Shown here: piece by piece, positions 28,952 through 38,540 of the stretch | Numbering within the stretch: the first letter of the stretch is position 1 | How the letters are laid out: each line of letters starts with the position of its first letter | Assembly (NCBI GenBank): GCA_012841405.1 | Contig: DUUT01000054.1 | Location: 70,220-134,219, forward strand | Length of the DNA: 64,000 bases | Direction: 5' to 3' | Source of the DNA: Chloroflexota bacterium | GTDB taxonomy: Bacteria; Chloroflexota; Anaerolineae; UBA1429 | Notes under the pieces: generated by a model | The model's input: the letters and a program-made list of their open reading frames with translations, nothing else | Told to the model about the DNA's origin: nothing | Databases searched by the model: none | Made by a program: the position numbers and the translations under genes

Positions 28952-30001
28952 CTACTCGTCGTCGGGAAGGGCATTGAGGGGACGCGTGCCGCCGCGGGGC
29001 GTTGGCGCCTCGCCCGGCGCACCGTCCTCAGACCGCGGCGGGACGACGGGCTCGTAGGGGCGCGTACCAAAACGTGTCAATACGGTGGCGCCCAGGCCCC
29101 AGGCCGCCAGGGTAAGCGTGATGAGGAATCCAAGGCACGGCAGCATGGCGATGAGGCTGATGAGGCCGACCCCCAGCAATACCTTGCCCACCGATGCCGT
29201 GAGCCGGAGGTTGGCGGCCCGCGCCACAGATTCGCCCACGATGTGCCCGGCGCCCGTCCATCCGAGGAGCACCGCCAGCCCGAGCGCCACGATGACTACG
29301 AAGGACACGGGCAGCCCGATGCACGTGATTGCCAGCATGGGCGCCAGAATGAGCGCCACCACAGCCGTCAGCGCTCCAACGCCGGCCGACTGGAGCCACG
29401 CGCTAGACATGGTGTGGGTGACGCGGGCGAGCTGGGTGGAGAAGAGAATGGTCAGCAGCGCCGCCGCCGCCAGGACGGTCGCCAGCCCCAGCACCTGTCG
29501 GAGGAGCGATGTCAACCACGACAAGCTTTCGGAGAGACCGGCCGACTGTGGTACCTGGGGCGCGGGCGCCACGCGTTCGGGCAACATGCGGGGCAGGCCC
29601 TCGAGGTGGCGAGCAACGCCGGCGCCGGTGACGAGATCCCCGCGCACGGTGGCGCCGCTGTGACGGCGCACGTTGCCGAACGCCACCAGATCGCCCCCGA
29701 CGTCGGCCCGGGCGCCCAACTCGAGGCTGCCGCCCATCGCCACCACATCCCCGTGGACAAGCCCCTCGATGACGGTCTCGCCACCCATCACGGTGATGTT
29801 GCCGTCAACGACGCTGCCCGGTTCGAGGTGCGTGGTGCCTCCCAACACTACCAGATCCCCCGCGAGGCGTTCGCCACTCGCGAGGGTATAGTCCTGCCCA
29901 AAGATGGTGTGGCCGCCTCGTTGAGCCAACGCCGGCTGTGCGGGGCCCAGGAACGCCCCCACGACGAGTAGTACGGCCAACACGCGGCGGACGACAGCCA
30001 T
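28952..30001 (-). CDS. Polymer-forming/bactofilin-like beta-helix region plus multi-TM membrane protein
   Basis: LAGDLVVLGGTTHLEPGSVVDGNITVMGGETVIEGLVHGDVVAMGGSLELG repeats followed by four hydrophobic segments. Confidence 0.75.
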   Translation of the reverse strand: MAVVRRVLAVLLVVGAFLGPAQPALAQRGGHTIFGQDYTLASGERLAGDLVVLGGTTHLEPGSVVDGNITVMGGETVIEGLVHGDVVAMGGSLELGARADVGGDLVAFGNVRRHSGATVRGDLVTGAGVARHLEGLPRMLPERVAPAPQVPQSAGLSESLSWLTSLLRQVLGLATVLAAAALLTILFSTQLARVTHTMSSAWLQSAGVGALTAVVALILAPMLAITCIGLPVSFVVIVALGLAVLLGWTGAGHIVGESVARAANLRLTASVGKVLLGVGLISLIAMLPCLGFLITLTLAAWGLGATVLTRFGTRPYEPVVPPRSEDGAPGEAPTPRGGTRPLNALPDDE

Positions 30002-30049
30002 GCCTTCCTCCCAGGGTGGTGTGAGCGCGAAGCGACGCTACCAGGTGCG

Positions 30050-30598
30050 CTAGCGCATCGTCAGTGAACCGGGCCCGGCCACGATACGGACCCACCAGAG
30101 CACGAGAGCGGCCGCCGCCAGAGCATAGACCACCAGTGCCGCGATGCCCGGGCTGGCGACTACAGCCCGCAGGACGAGATAGGCGGCCTGGGCGAGCGTC
30201 GCCAGGATGCCGGCGATGCGCACGATGACACCCACCAGGGCACTCACCGTGGCGGGGCTACTGGCTACCGTGTCCATCGGCCCGGACAGGGCGACCATCG
30301 GGATGATGACCATTCCCAGGATGATGACGATCCCCAGGAACAGGATCATGCCGCCGCGCAGCATGGTCATCCGCGTGGCGTGGCGCTGCACCCGCGCCAT
30401 GACGTTCTGGGCCAACAGGGGCGAGGGGGTGGCGAGGGGAGGCCCTGCAAAGAGGGCGTCGGCGTGCTGCAGCCACGCCCACTCGGTGCGGCATCGTGCA
30501 CAGCCCGCCAGGTGCTGCTCCAGCGCGCTCTCTTCCTCTCCCGTCAGCTGGCTATCCAGGCGCGCGGACATGTACTCAGAAGCTGTGTGACACTGCAC
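30050..30598 (-). CDS. Zinc-finger (zf-HC2) anti-sigma factor, GTG start
   Basis: VQCHTASEYMSARLDSQLTGEEESALEQHLAGCARCRTEW; GTG preceded by GGAGG; overlaps the sigma-factor 3' end. Confidence 0.8.
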   Translation of the reverse strand: MQCHTASEYMSARLDSQLTGEEESALEQHLAGCARCRTEWAWLQHADALFAGPPLATPSPLLAQNVMARVQRHATRMTMLRGGMILFLGIVIILGMVIIPMVALSGPMDTVASSPATVSALVGVIVRIAGILATLAQAAYLVLRAVVASPGIAALVVYALAAAALVLWWVRIVAGPGSLTMR

Positions 30599-31205
30599 TT
30601 GGCGATAGCCTCCTCTCCGCCGGCTCATCGGCGGCATCCCCCTCGGAGTCGGCCCCATCTTGATCCGCGAGCATCGCGCCCATGACTTGGCGCGCTCGAT
30701 GGAGCCGCGACTTGACCGCGCTGATGGTCGATGCCGTCACCTCGGCGATCTCGTCGTAGGACATATCGTACCAGTACCGCAGGACGATCACCAGCCGATA
30801 CTGGGGCGGTAGCGCATCGAGGAGGCGCCGCATCTCGTCGCTTCTCTCGCGCGTGACGACACGCTCCTCAGGGCGTGGCCGTTCGTCGGGCACCCAGCGC
30901 CAGGCCATGATCTCTTCCATCGATACGGTAGCATCACGCCGACGGCGCAGCCGGTCGACGCAGTGGTGTGAGGCGATGGAAAGGATCCACGAAGAGAACT
31001 TGCGCGTCGGGTCGTAGGTGTCGAACCGCGTATAGACCCGCACAAAGGTCTCCTGCGTGGCATCCTCAGCTTCGGCAGCGCTGCCCAACATGCGATAGGC
31101 CAGGTTGTAGACGGGCACCTGATAGGCCTCTACCAATCGGGCAAAGGCATCCTGGTTGCCCTGCCGTGCCTGGGCGACCCACAGGCTCTCCTGATCGACT
31201 CCCAC
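30576..31205 (-). CDS. ECF-type RNA polymerase sigma factor
   Basis: DAFARLVEAYQVPVYNLAYRMLGSAAEAEDATQETFVRVY (region 2); PPQYRLVIVLRYWYDMSYDEIAEVTASTISAVKSRLHRAR (region 4). Confidence 0.92.
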   Translation of the reverse strand: MGVDQESLWVAQARQGNQDAFARLVEAYQVPVYNLAYRMLGSAAEAEDATQETFVRVYTRFDTYDPTRKFSSWILSIASHHCVDRLRRRRDATVSMEEIMAWRWVPDERPRPEERVVTRERSDEMRRLLDALPPQYRLVIVLRYWYDMSYDEIAEVTASTISAVKSRLHRARQVMGAMLADQDGADSEGDAADEPAERRLSPSAVSHSF

Positions 31206-31361
31206 CCAACTACCGCCTCTCTGTGGCGCTGTTCCTTTCTAGATCATACGCCTATACGGATCAGTGACCAAACGGGTTGCGCGCCAGAGGTGCGCTCTGT
31301 CCCCTCCACAGGCGGGCTTGGCGGTGCAAGCGCCTGACCTCCGTGAGCGGCGCGCTACGTA

Positions 31362-31489
31362 GTGTTTGGAAAAAGGGCCACAGCGTCGTTCTGAGCGTGG
31401 CAGGAAACGTTCTCGATGGGCGTCAAGGCTCCTCGCTTACACTCGGGGCGACATCATTTCTACGGTGGGTGCATTCTCCAAACACGGCC
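31362..31489 (+). repeat. Interspersed MITE-like repeat, copy 2
   Basis: GTGTTTGGAAAAAGGGCCACAGCGTCGTTCTGAGCGTGG...TTCTCCAAACACGGCC; perfect 9-bp terminal inverted repeat GTGTTTGGA/TCCAAACAC. Confidence 0.85.
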
Positions 31490-31610
31490 CAGGCCAGCCG
31501 AAGGCTGAGAGCCCTGGACAGGCCCAAGCGCTGGCGAGTTGACATGCGCTGGTGGCCCCTCTATCCTACCAGCAATACCCAACGGCATTCCCTGCGCAGG
31601 AGGCGTCACC

Positions 31611-32663
31611 GTGCCATCGGGACCCTACATCGCCATCGAGGGCGTCATCGGCGTGGGCAAGACGGCCCTCGCTCGCCTGCTACAGCCCGAGCTGAACGCG
31701 CAGCTCCTGCTCGAGGTCTTTGAGGAGAACCCCTTCCTCAGTGACTTTTACGCCGATCGCGCCCGCTATGCCTTTCAGACGCAGATCTTTTTCCTGCTCA
31801 GCCGCTACCGTCAGCAGCACAGGGTGGTGGCGCGTCTGCTCGAGCGGGGGCTGGTGGTGTCGGACTATACCTTTGCCAAGGACCGGCTCTTTGCCCGGCA
31901 GAACCTGTCCGGTGACGAGCTCGACACGTACGAGCACCTGCACGCGGCCCTGGCTGAGAACGTGGTCGTGCCCGAATTGATCGTCTACCTCTATGCCGAC
32001 CCTCCGGTGCTCATGCAACGCATCGCCGTGCGCGACCGGCCCTACGAGCGCGGCATGTCGCTGGCGTACATCGAGGGGCTCGTCGAGGCGTACGAGGCGT
32101 TCGCGCGCGAGTACACCGAGGCGCCCATCCTCACCATCGACACGAACAATTTGGACTATGTGCGCAATCGCGAGGATCTTGCCGCCGTGGTGCAGCGCGT
32201 GCGCTCGGCGCTTGGCCAAGGCACGCACCAGCCCGAGTTGCCCCAGTTCGGCGCGACCGACCAGCGGGCGGCCGAGGTGCAGCGTGCGACGCTGCGGCGA
32301 CGGCTGACGGACCTGCAGCGCTTGCGTCGGCTGACGGACAACGACGCCGGGGTGGCGGCCAACCCCTACTATGCCGTGATGCGCCTCCAGGAACGGGTGG
32401 GGCAGCTCTCGGGGCTGATGGCGCACGTGCTCGAGCGGGAGGAGGTCACCGAAGAGCGCTATGGCAACCGGCTCGAGGCGCAGCAGGAGGCGGTGGTCGA
32501 GTCACAGCGCGCGCTCCAGGAGGGCTTGGTGGACTGCCTCACCGACGTCCTCGCGCTGGCAAACCGCCTGGGGGTCGACCTGGAGAGCGCCTACCTGCGG
32601 CGTTTCCAAGGCTTGGCCCGAGGTGAGGGGACGGACACCGCCACCCGCCGCAAGGAACCCTAG
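31611..32663 (+). CDS. Deoxynucleoside kinase with C-terminal MazG-like extension
   Basis: YIAIEGVIGVGKTALARLL, DRLFARQNLS, RIAVRDRPYERGM; C-terminal EGLVDCLTDVLALANRLGVDLESAYLRRF. GTG start after CAGGAGG. Confidence 0.85.
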   Translation: MPSGPYIAIEGVIGVGKTALARLLQPELNAQLLLEVFEENPFLSDFYADRARYAFQTQIFFLLSRYRQQHRVVARLLERGLVVSDYTFAKDRLFARQNLSGDELDTYEHLHAALAENVVVPELIVYLYADPPVLMQRIAVRDRPYERGMSLAYIEGLVEAYEAFAREYTEAPILTIDTNNLDYVRNREDLAAVVQRVRSALGQGTHQPELPQFGATDQRAAEVQRATLRRRLTDLQRLRRLTDNDAGVAANPYYAVMRLQERVGQLSGLMAHVLEREEVTEERYGNRLEAQQEAVVESQRALQEGLVDCLTDVLALANRLGVDLESAYLRRFQGLARGEGTDTATRRKEP

Positions 32664-32665
32664 CC

Positions 32666-33304
32666 ATGGATCGATGCTTCATCGCCATCGCCGGCAACAT
32701 CGGTGTGGGTAAATCCACCCTCACGGAGGTGCTCAGCCGGGCGCTCGGCGCGCGGCCCTTCTTTGAGGCCGTGGATGCCAACCCGTACCTGGCCGACTTT
32801 TACCGCGACATGCGCACCTGGAGCTTTCACTCCCAGGTGTTCTTTCTCTCCCAGAGGCTCCGGCGCCACTACGAGCTGACGCGGCACCTGGGCACGGTGA
32901 TTCAGGATCGTACGGTGTACGAGGACGCCGAGGTCTTTGCGCGCAACCTCTATGACCAGGGGCTGATGAGCCCGCGTGACTATCGCGTCTATCGCCAGCT
33001 CTACGAAGTGATGCGCGATCTGGTGCCCCCGCCCACGCTGGTGGTGTACCTGCGGGCCTCCGTCGAGACGCTGCTACAGCGCATCGCGCTCCGGGGACGC
33101 CCGTACGAGCACGAGATCGGCGCTGCGTATCTCGAGCAGCTGAATGCTCTCTATGAGGAGTGGGTGGCGGGGCTCACCCTGTGCCCCGTGCTCGTCATCG
33201 AGACCGATGCTATCGATTTTGTGCACCGCGACGATGACACGCATGCCGTGGTGCGCCAGGTGTTGTCACGCGTCGACGCCATCGATGCGGCGCAGTGTCC
33301 GTAA
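32666..33304 (+). CDS. Deoxynucleoside kinase (second, tandem paralogue)
   Basis: FIAIAGNIGVGKSTLTEVL, DRTVYEDAEVFARNLY, RIALRGRPYEHEI. Confidence 0.88.
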   Translation: MDRCFIAIAGNIGVGKSTLTEVLSRALGARPFFEAVDANPYLADFYRDMRTWSFHSQVFFLSQRLRRHYELTRHLGTVIQDRTVYEDAEVFARNLYDQGLMSPRDYRVYRQLYEVMRDLVPPPTLVVYLRASVETLLQRIALRGRPYEHEIGAAYLEQLNALYEEWVAGLTLCPVLVIETDAIDFVHRDDDTHAVVRQVLSRVDAIDAAQCP

Positions 33305-33343
33305 CCCGCCGTGGGGCGGGGCGCACCGATGAGGGAGGGGAAT

Positions 33344-34606
33344 GTGGGCGAGCGATCAGAGCCGATTCGCGTGGGCGTCGTTGGTGTGGGCCGCGGTCAG
33401 ACCTTTGCCCGACAGGCCGAGAGCGCCGGCATGCAGTTGGTAGCCTTGTGCGACACCTGGGAGGCCAAGCTGCAGGAGGTGGCCAAGAGCTATGGGGTCG
33501 TAGCCTATACGGACTATGACCGCTTCCTCGAGCACGACATGGACGCGGTGGTGTTGGCCAACTATTTCCACGAGCATGCGCCGTTCGCCATCAAGGCGCT
33601 CGAGGCGGGCATGCACGTCATGAGCGAGTGCGCCGCGTGCAGCACCCTCGCGGAGGGGGTGGCGCTCTGCCGTGCCGTGGAGGCGTCTGGCAAGATCTAT
33701 ATGTTTGCCGAGAACTATCCCTACACGGCGTTTAACCAAGAGATGGCGCGCCTCTACCGCGCGGGCGAGATTGGGCGCGTCCTGTACGCGGAGGGGGAGT
33801 ATAACCATCCGGGGTCGTTCGAGTGGTCTATGGGCATCTCGCCTGGGCTGCGGCACTGGCGCAACAACATCCCTACGACCTACTACTGCACACATGCCAT
33901 GGCGCCCCTGATGGTCATCACCGACACGATGCCGGTGCGAGTCAACGGGTTTGCCTCGCCCCTGCCGGAAGATAGCGCCAAGAAGCGCCTGTGGCGCCGG
34001 TGTGACAAGGGCGGGCTGATCATTGCCGTCATGGATAACGGCGCCGTGTTCAAACTGCTCCAAGGGGGGCTCCCCGGGCACAGCATCTTTTATCGGCTCC
34101 ACGGCGAGTCGGGGCTGATGGAGACCGGCCGCGGGCCCGGTTACTGGGGGCCGGGCAGCGTGCGCGTCGTCCATGACGAATGGGACCTCAAGCCGGGGCA
34201 GGTGACGGAAAAGGTCTACTATCCCCAGTTCCCAGAGTGGGCCAAGGGAGCGACCGGTGCCGGCCACGGCGGGGGCGACTTTTTTACCAACCACTACTTT
34301 GCCGAGGCGATCCGCAGCGGCGAGCAGCCGTACCTCGACGTCTACCGCGGCGTGGCCATGTCGGTCATCGGCATCCTCGCCTGGAAGAGCGTGCTGGACA
34401 ACGGCAACAGCTATGCCGTGCCCGATTTCGGCAGCGAAGCCTCACGCTGCGCGTACGAGAACGACCACTGGCGCCCGATGGATCTCGACGACCCGAACGC
34501 CCCGCCCATCTCGTCGCGTGGCAAGGTACGCGAGGTGATCCCCGAACACCTGGAGGAGGCGCGCCGCATCTGGCGGGAGATGGGGTACACAGGTGACGAG
34601 ATGTGA
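33344..34606 (+). CDS. Gfo/Idh/MocA family oxidoreductase
   Basis: IRVGVVGVGRGQTFARQAESAGMQLVALCDTW ... ALEAGMHVMSECAACSTLAEGVAL; GTG start after GGGAGGGG (upstream ATG 33311 also possible). Confidence 0.85.
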   Translation: MGERSEPIRVGVVGVGRGQTFARQAESAGMQLVALCDTWEAKLQEVAKSYGVVAYTDYDRFLEHDMDAVVLANYFHEHAPFAIKALEAGMHVMSECAACSTLAEGVALCRAVEASGKIYMFAENYPYTAFNQEMARLYRAGEIGRVLYAEGEYNHPGSFEWSMGISPGLRHWRNNIPTTYYCTHAMAPLMVITDTMPVRVNGFASPLPEDSAKKRLWRRCDKGGLIIAVMDNGAVFKLLQGGLPGHSIFYRLHGESGLMETGRGPGYWGPGSVRVVHDEWDLKPGQVTEKVYYPQFPEWAKGATGAGHGGGDFFTNHYFAEAIRSGEQPYLDVYRGVAMSVIGILAWKSVLDNGNSYAVPDFGSEASRCAYENDHWRPMDLDDPNAPPISSRGKVREVIPEHLEEARRIWREMGYTGDEM

Positions 34607-34630
34607 GTGCGCCGCAGGACGCAAGGACAA

Positions 34631-34651
34631 GGCCCCTCTACGCGAGGGGCC
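34631..34651. terminator. Bidirectional hairpin GGCCCCTC-TACGC-GAGGGGCC
   Basis: Perfect 8-bp stem between converging genes, flanked by ...CTGTCTTT. Confidence 0.7.
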
Positions 34652-34675
34652 CTGTCTTTGCGCGGCAGGCGATGT

Positions 34676-36043
34676 CTAGCGTAACGCCAGGATACCGCGA
34701 TCCACGTCGGCGACCTTGGCCTGTTCGGCCAGCCAGAACTCGGGATCGGCGAGTGCTGCGAGCTCGGCCTCGCTCTTGCCGAGCTGCTCCACCCAGGTGT
34801 AGTACTTGAGGTCGTGCCAGCGGCGGCGCAGGGCGTGCGTCGCCTCGAGGACCCAGTCCGTCTTTTGGCGATGAAAGATGCTCTCCAGGCGCACCGCCGC
34901 CTCGACCTCGTCCATCGCGCCGTTCTCGTCGGTGAGTTGCTCCATGGTGGAGCGGTAGCGGTCGATGGTGTCGGTGCACACGGTGACGATGAGGCCGTCG
35001 CCTGAGAGGCCAAAGTACCGTGCCGTCTTGATCGCCGCCAGGATATTGCACACCCCCGAGATGCCCACGTAGGTGGCGATGCGGCATATCGCATCCTCCG
35101 GCACGCCGTAGCGTTGCGTCATTACCTTCCAGCCGGCTTCTTCGGTGAGCAACTGGAGCCCCAGCAGGCATTCGCGATCGTCCACCGCCACCATGGCATC
35201 CATGGTGTGCACATGGTGGATCCAGGTGACGTGCTTATCGCCGATGCCCTGGATTTGGTGGTCGCCAAAGCCGCCCCTGGAGAGGGTGGGGCACTGGATC
35301 GGCTCGACTCCGACGACGAGGGCGTCGCTCCAGAGCTGCTTGAGGCGGTCACCGGCGGCGATGGTTCCCCCCGAGCCCATGGCGGAGGCAAATGCCGCCA
35401 CACGGCCCCGGCCTATGCCACGCTGGCTCAGCTCGGCGGCGATCTCGGCGATGGTGTTGCCGGTGACATAATAGTGGAACCGGTAGTTGCCAAAGGACTC
35501 GAACTGGTTGAGCACGCGCATACGCGCCGGGTCCGACGCCACGAGGGCCTGGCAGCGGTCGAATACCTGGCGTGCGCTGCTCTCGGAGCCAGGGGTCGTG
35601 GCGATGTCCGAGCCGTAGCGCCGCAGGAGGGCAAAGCGCTCGGCGCTCATCGTCTCGGGGAGCGCGACGATGCTGCCGAATCCCAACTGCCTGGCGACCC
35701 AGGCACCCCCGATACCATAGTTGCCCGTGGAGGGCCAGATGCAGGTATGCTTGCCCGGTTCCAACCCCTCGGCCAACACTGCCTCGGCCAGTACCGAGTA
35801 CGCCGCCCCCACTTTGTGGCTGCCGGTGGGCATGTCGCGACCGTAGAGCACGGCGATGGGCGCGTCGACGCCCGTCAGCTCGCGCGGTAGCACGTCGACG
35901 TAGGGGCGACCCTCGGCGTCGCGCCAAGCGATGTCAAACAGGCCCGCGCGGCCGTCCGTTCGCCCCCGAGCGCGCATGGCGGGGTCGATCCGGTGCGGGT
36001 GCAGCATTTCCTCATAGGTGGGTCCCGGAAGAGTAGCTATCAT
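34676..36043 (-). CDS. PLP-dependent enzyme of the threonine synthase/cysteine synthase fold
   Basis: GRDMPTGSHKVGAAYSVLAEAV (SxxHK Lys motif), PSTGNYGIGGAWVARQLG, AFASAMGSGGTIAAGDRLK. Confidence 0.8.
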   Translation of the reverse strand: MIATLPGPTYEEMLHPHRIDPAMRARGRTDGRAGLFDIAWRDAEGRPYVDVLPRELTGVDAPIAVLYGRDMPTGSHKVGAAYSVLAEAVLAEGLEPGKHTCIWPSTGNYGIGGAWVARQLGFGSIVALPETMSAERFALLRRYGSDIATTPGSESSARQVFDRCQALVASDPARMRVLNQFESFGNYRFHYYVTGNTIAEIAAELSQRGIGRGRVAAFASAMGSGGTIAAGDRLKQLWSDALVVGVEPIQCPTLSRGGFGDHQIQGIGDKHVTWIHHVHTMDAMVAVDDRECLLGLQLLTEEAGWKVMTQRYGVPEDAICRIATYVGISGVCNILAAIKTARYFGLSGDGLIVTVCTDTIDRYRSTMEQLTDENGAMDEVEAAVRLESIFHRQKTDWVLEATHALRRRWHDLKYYTWVEQLGKSEAELAALADPEFWLAEQAKVADVDRGILALR

Positions 36044-36059
36044 CGCGGCCTCCAGCAGT

Positions 36060-36545
36060 CTAGAACTCGATGATCTCGGCACGGGCGCTGACGGTGTCAT
36101 AGACGGCGACGCTGCGCACGCCCAGCCGGCCCATCACCTCTCCTGGGTTGAGAAGCGTGGTTCGCCCGATCTGCGTGATGCTCCGCTGATGGGAGTGGCC
36201 GTGGCACACCAGGTCGTACGTCTCGCCGCGGGTCAGCGCCTGGCCGATGTTGGGGTAGTGGGTCATGGCGATGGATCGTCCCCCCAGCTCGAGCTCGGCG
36301 AGTTCACCGTGGATGGTGACATTTCCGGCCGCCTCGGCGTTGCGCGCGATGAGCAACTTGTCCCCGTCGTTGTTGCCCCATACGAGGTGCACCGGGCCTG
36401 AGAACCTCTGGGCGATCTCGGTGATGGTAAAGGGGGCGCACAGATCACCCAGGCAGAGAAGGGCCTCGCAGTCGCTGAGGCGCGCGAGCGCCTCTGGCAA
36501 GGCCCACAGGTTATCGTGAATGTCGGAAAGCACACCGATTCTCAT
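36060..36545 (-). CDS. YfcE-type metallophosphoesterase
   Basis: MRIGVLSDIHDNLWALPEAL ... LVWGNNDGDKL ... MTHYPNIG ... VCHGHSHQ. Confidence 0.88.
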   Translation of the reverse strand: MRIGVLSDIHDNLWALPEALARLSDCEALLCLGDLCAPFTITEIAQRFSGPVHLVWGNNDGDKLLIARNAEAAGNVTIHGELAELELGGRSIAMTHYPNIGQALTRGETYDLVCHGHSHQRSITQIGRTTLLNPGEVMGRLGVRSVAVYDTVSARAEIIEF

Positions 36546-36594
36546 AGACACCTCCTCTCGGTGATAGGGTGCATGCGCAGCGATCGTGGCGGCC

Positions 36595-37674
36595 CTACGG
36601 CTGCGGGTAGGGGGGCCAGGGGGTTCCGCAGACGGGACAGAAGCGGTTGGGTCGGCTGGCGTACGCTCCGCAGGCGCCGCATGCGCGCAGATCGGCAACG
36701 GCCGGATCGCCCAAGGCTCGCTGGCTCTCGAGGATGCGCCCGCGGAGGGCGGCGATGTGGGCGGCGCGACGACCACGTCGGTCGCCGAGAGACGCCAGCT
36801 GATGCCGCTTCAAGGCCAACGCGGTCGCGTTGCGCATCAGCGAGCGCCACGGGCCGGGAGCACCGGGATGGCGATGGATGACGCCCTGGTACTGGGCGGG
36901 TGTCAGGGTCCCCAGGGATACCTCGTGGGCCAGCTCTTCGTAGATCCAGCGTCGTTCGCGGCGCCAGGCGGCCGCGGCGACGGCGCCCACCACCAACAGG
37001 CCCAGCCAGTCGGCGAGCAGGCTCACGAAGCACAGGCCACCGGCAGAGAGGAACAGGTTGTGCAGCACGTGCGCCACCACCGCGGCACCGAGGCCGGCGG
37101 CGGCGAACGCGAGACGTAGCGCGGTGCGGCGTCGACTGTACGCCATGCCCAGCCCGATCCCCGTGAAAGCTGTGAACATGGCATGGCTAAAGCCGAACAC
37201 CAGGGCGCGCCCGAGCACGACCACGCTCCAGGACTCGAATCCTCCCTCGCTCCAGGCGCTCACAAAGTAGAGCAGGTTCTCCGTCATGGCAAAGCCGATG
37301 CCCACGACGGAGCCATAGATGATGCCATCCAGCACGCCATCGAACTCGGTGGGAAACAGGACGATGATGCCCAGCACGGCTCCCGCCTTGACGACCTCCT
37401 CTACGACGGGAGCCACCACACTCGCGTTGAGGACGTCGCTGGTCCCCTGCGAGAGGGTTACGATGGAGGCGATGGAGGCGTCGGTGACGAGCTCGAGGAT
37501 CAGGGCGACGACGATGGCCGGCAGGGCGCCCCATATAAAGGCCGCTGCCAACAGATGCAGCGGCTCCTTCTCGTAGCGATCCAGCCACCAGACGGCTAGC
37601 ACGTACAATCCGGTTGGCACGATCGCGGCGGCCAGGGACGCGATGAGCACCAGCAGGCTAACCCCCGCCGACAT
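36595..37674 (-). CDS. PrsW-family intramembrane protease with C-terminal zinc ribbon
   Basis: YEKEPLHLLAAAFIWGALPA, VVEEVVKAGAVLGI, GFSHAMFTAFTG; C-terminal CGACGAYASRPNRFCPVCG. Confidence 0.82.
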   Translation of the reverse strand: MSAGVSLLVLIASLAAAIVPTGLYVLAVWWLDRYEKEPLHLLAAAFIWGALPAIVVALILELVTDASIASIVTLSQGTSDVLNASVVAPVVEEVVKAGAVLGIIVLFPTEFDGVLDGIIYGSVVGIGFAMTENLLYFVSAWSEGGFESWSVVVLGRALVFGFSHAMFTAFTGIGLGMAYSRRRTALRLAFAAAGLGAAVVAHVLHNLFLSAGGLCFVSLLADWLGLLVVGAVAAAAWRRERRWIYEELAHEVSLGTLTPAQYQGVIHRHPGAPGPWRSLMRNATALALKRHQLASLGDRRGRRAAHIAALRGRILESQRALGDPAVADLRACGACGAYASRPNRFCPVCGTPWPPYPQP

Positions 37675-37683
37675 GACGCTCGC

Positions 37684-38364
37684 TTACCGAGCCAGGGAGA
37701 GGGCGGCCATGACGCTCTTGGCCACTCGCGCGTAGGTGCTGCCAAGATGCACGAGGGGTGAGGCGATACGGCCCTGGACGCGCGCGTGGCGGATGGCGTA
37801 GAGGAAATCCTGGGGCGTCACGAAGGGGAGCATCTCGACGTACGCCCTGCCCACCTCGGGAGCGTAGTGGGCATCGCTGCCCGCTCCTTGTGGCAGCCGA
37901 TGGATCGCGGCAAACTCGCCGGCAAGGTGGTTGTCCGCCGCCACCGTCACGCGGGCGTTGAACGTCTCGATCACGTCCACCTCCTGGACCACCTCGAGGA
38001 GCGCGTCGTAGGCGAGCGCCGAACCCCGCATGCGATCCATGGGATGCGGCACATAGACCACGCCACCCTGATCGTGGATGCAGCGGATCGTCTCGGTTGG
38101 CGAGAGGCCGCCCGGCACCTCCTCTTGGAGGAACAGGCCAATGATCTCACCCTGGTTCGACTTGACCTCCTCGCCCACGATCACCCTATCGGGCCAACGC
38201 CGATACATCTCGATGGCCGCCTCGATGGTATCGTGATCGGTAATGGCCACCCGATCGGTCGCGTGACGCGCGGCCCACCGCAGGATGTCGGTGGGCGTCG
38301 CTAGCGAGTCAGGGGAGCAGTGCGTGTGGACGTGCAGGTCGACCTTGATCACGAGTCCTCGCAT
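37684..38364 (-). CDS. PHP-domain metal-dependent phosphoesterase
   Basis: VDLHVHTHCSPDSLATPTDILRWA ... VAITDHDTIEAA. Confidence 0.88.
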   Translation of the reverse strand: MRGLVIKVDLHVHTHCSPDSLATPTDILRWAARHATDRVAITDHDTIEAAIEMYRRWPDRVIVGEEVKSNQGEIIGLFLQEEVPGGLSPTETIRCIHDQGGVVYVPHPMDRMRGSALAYDALLEVVQEVDVIETFNARVTVAADNHLAGEFAAIHRLPQGAGSDAHYAPEVGRAYVEMLPFVTPQDFLYAIRHARVQGRIASPLVHLGSTYARVAKSVMAALSLAR

Positions 38365-38540
38365 CGTATGGGGCTGCTAACAACCCAATGCCCTGAGTAT
38401 AGTCGGCGGGTACAGAGGTGTCGAGCGCCGCTGGGCGCCGAGCCGTCGCGCGCGACGGCGCCCGTTGATTGCTCGGCCAATAGAGGCACGGGCAACCTGT
38501 GCGGTTGCCCGTGATGGAGCTGCAAAGACGGCGTGCGGTG

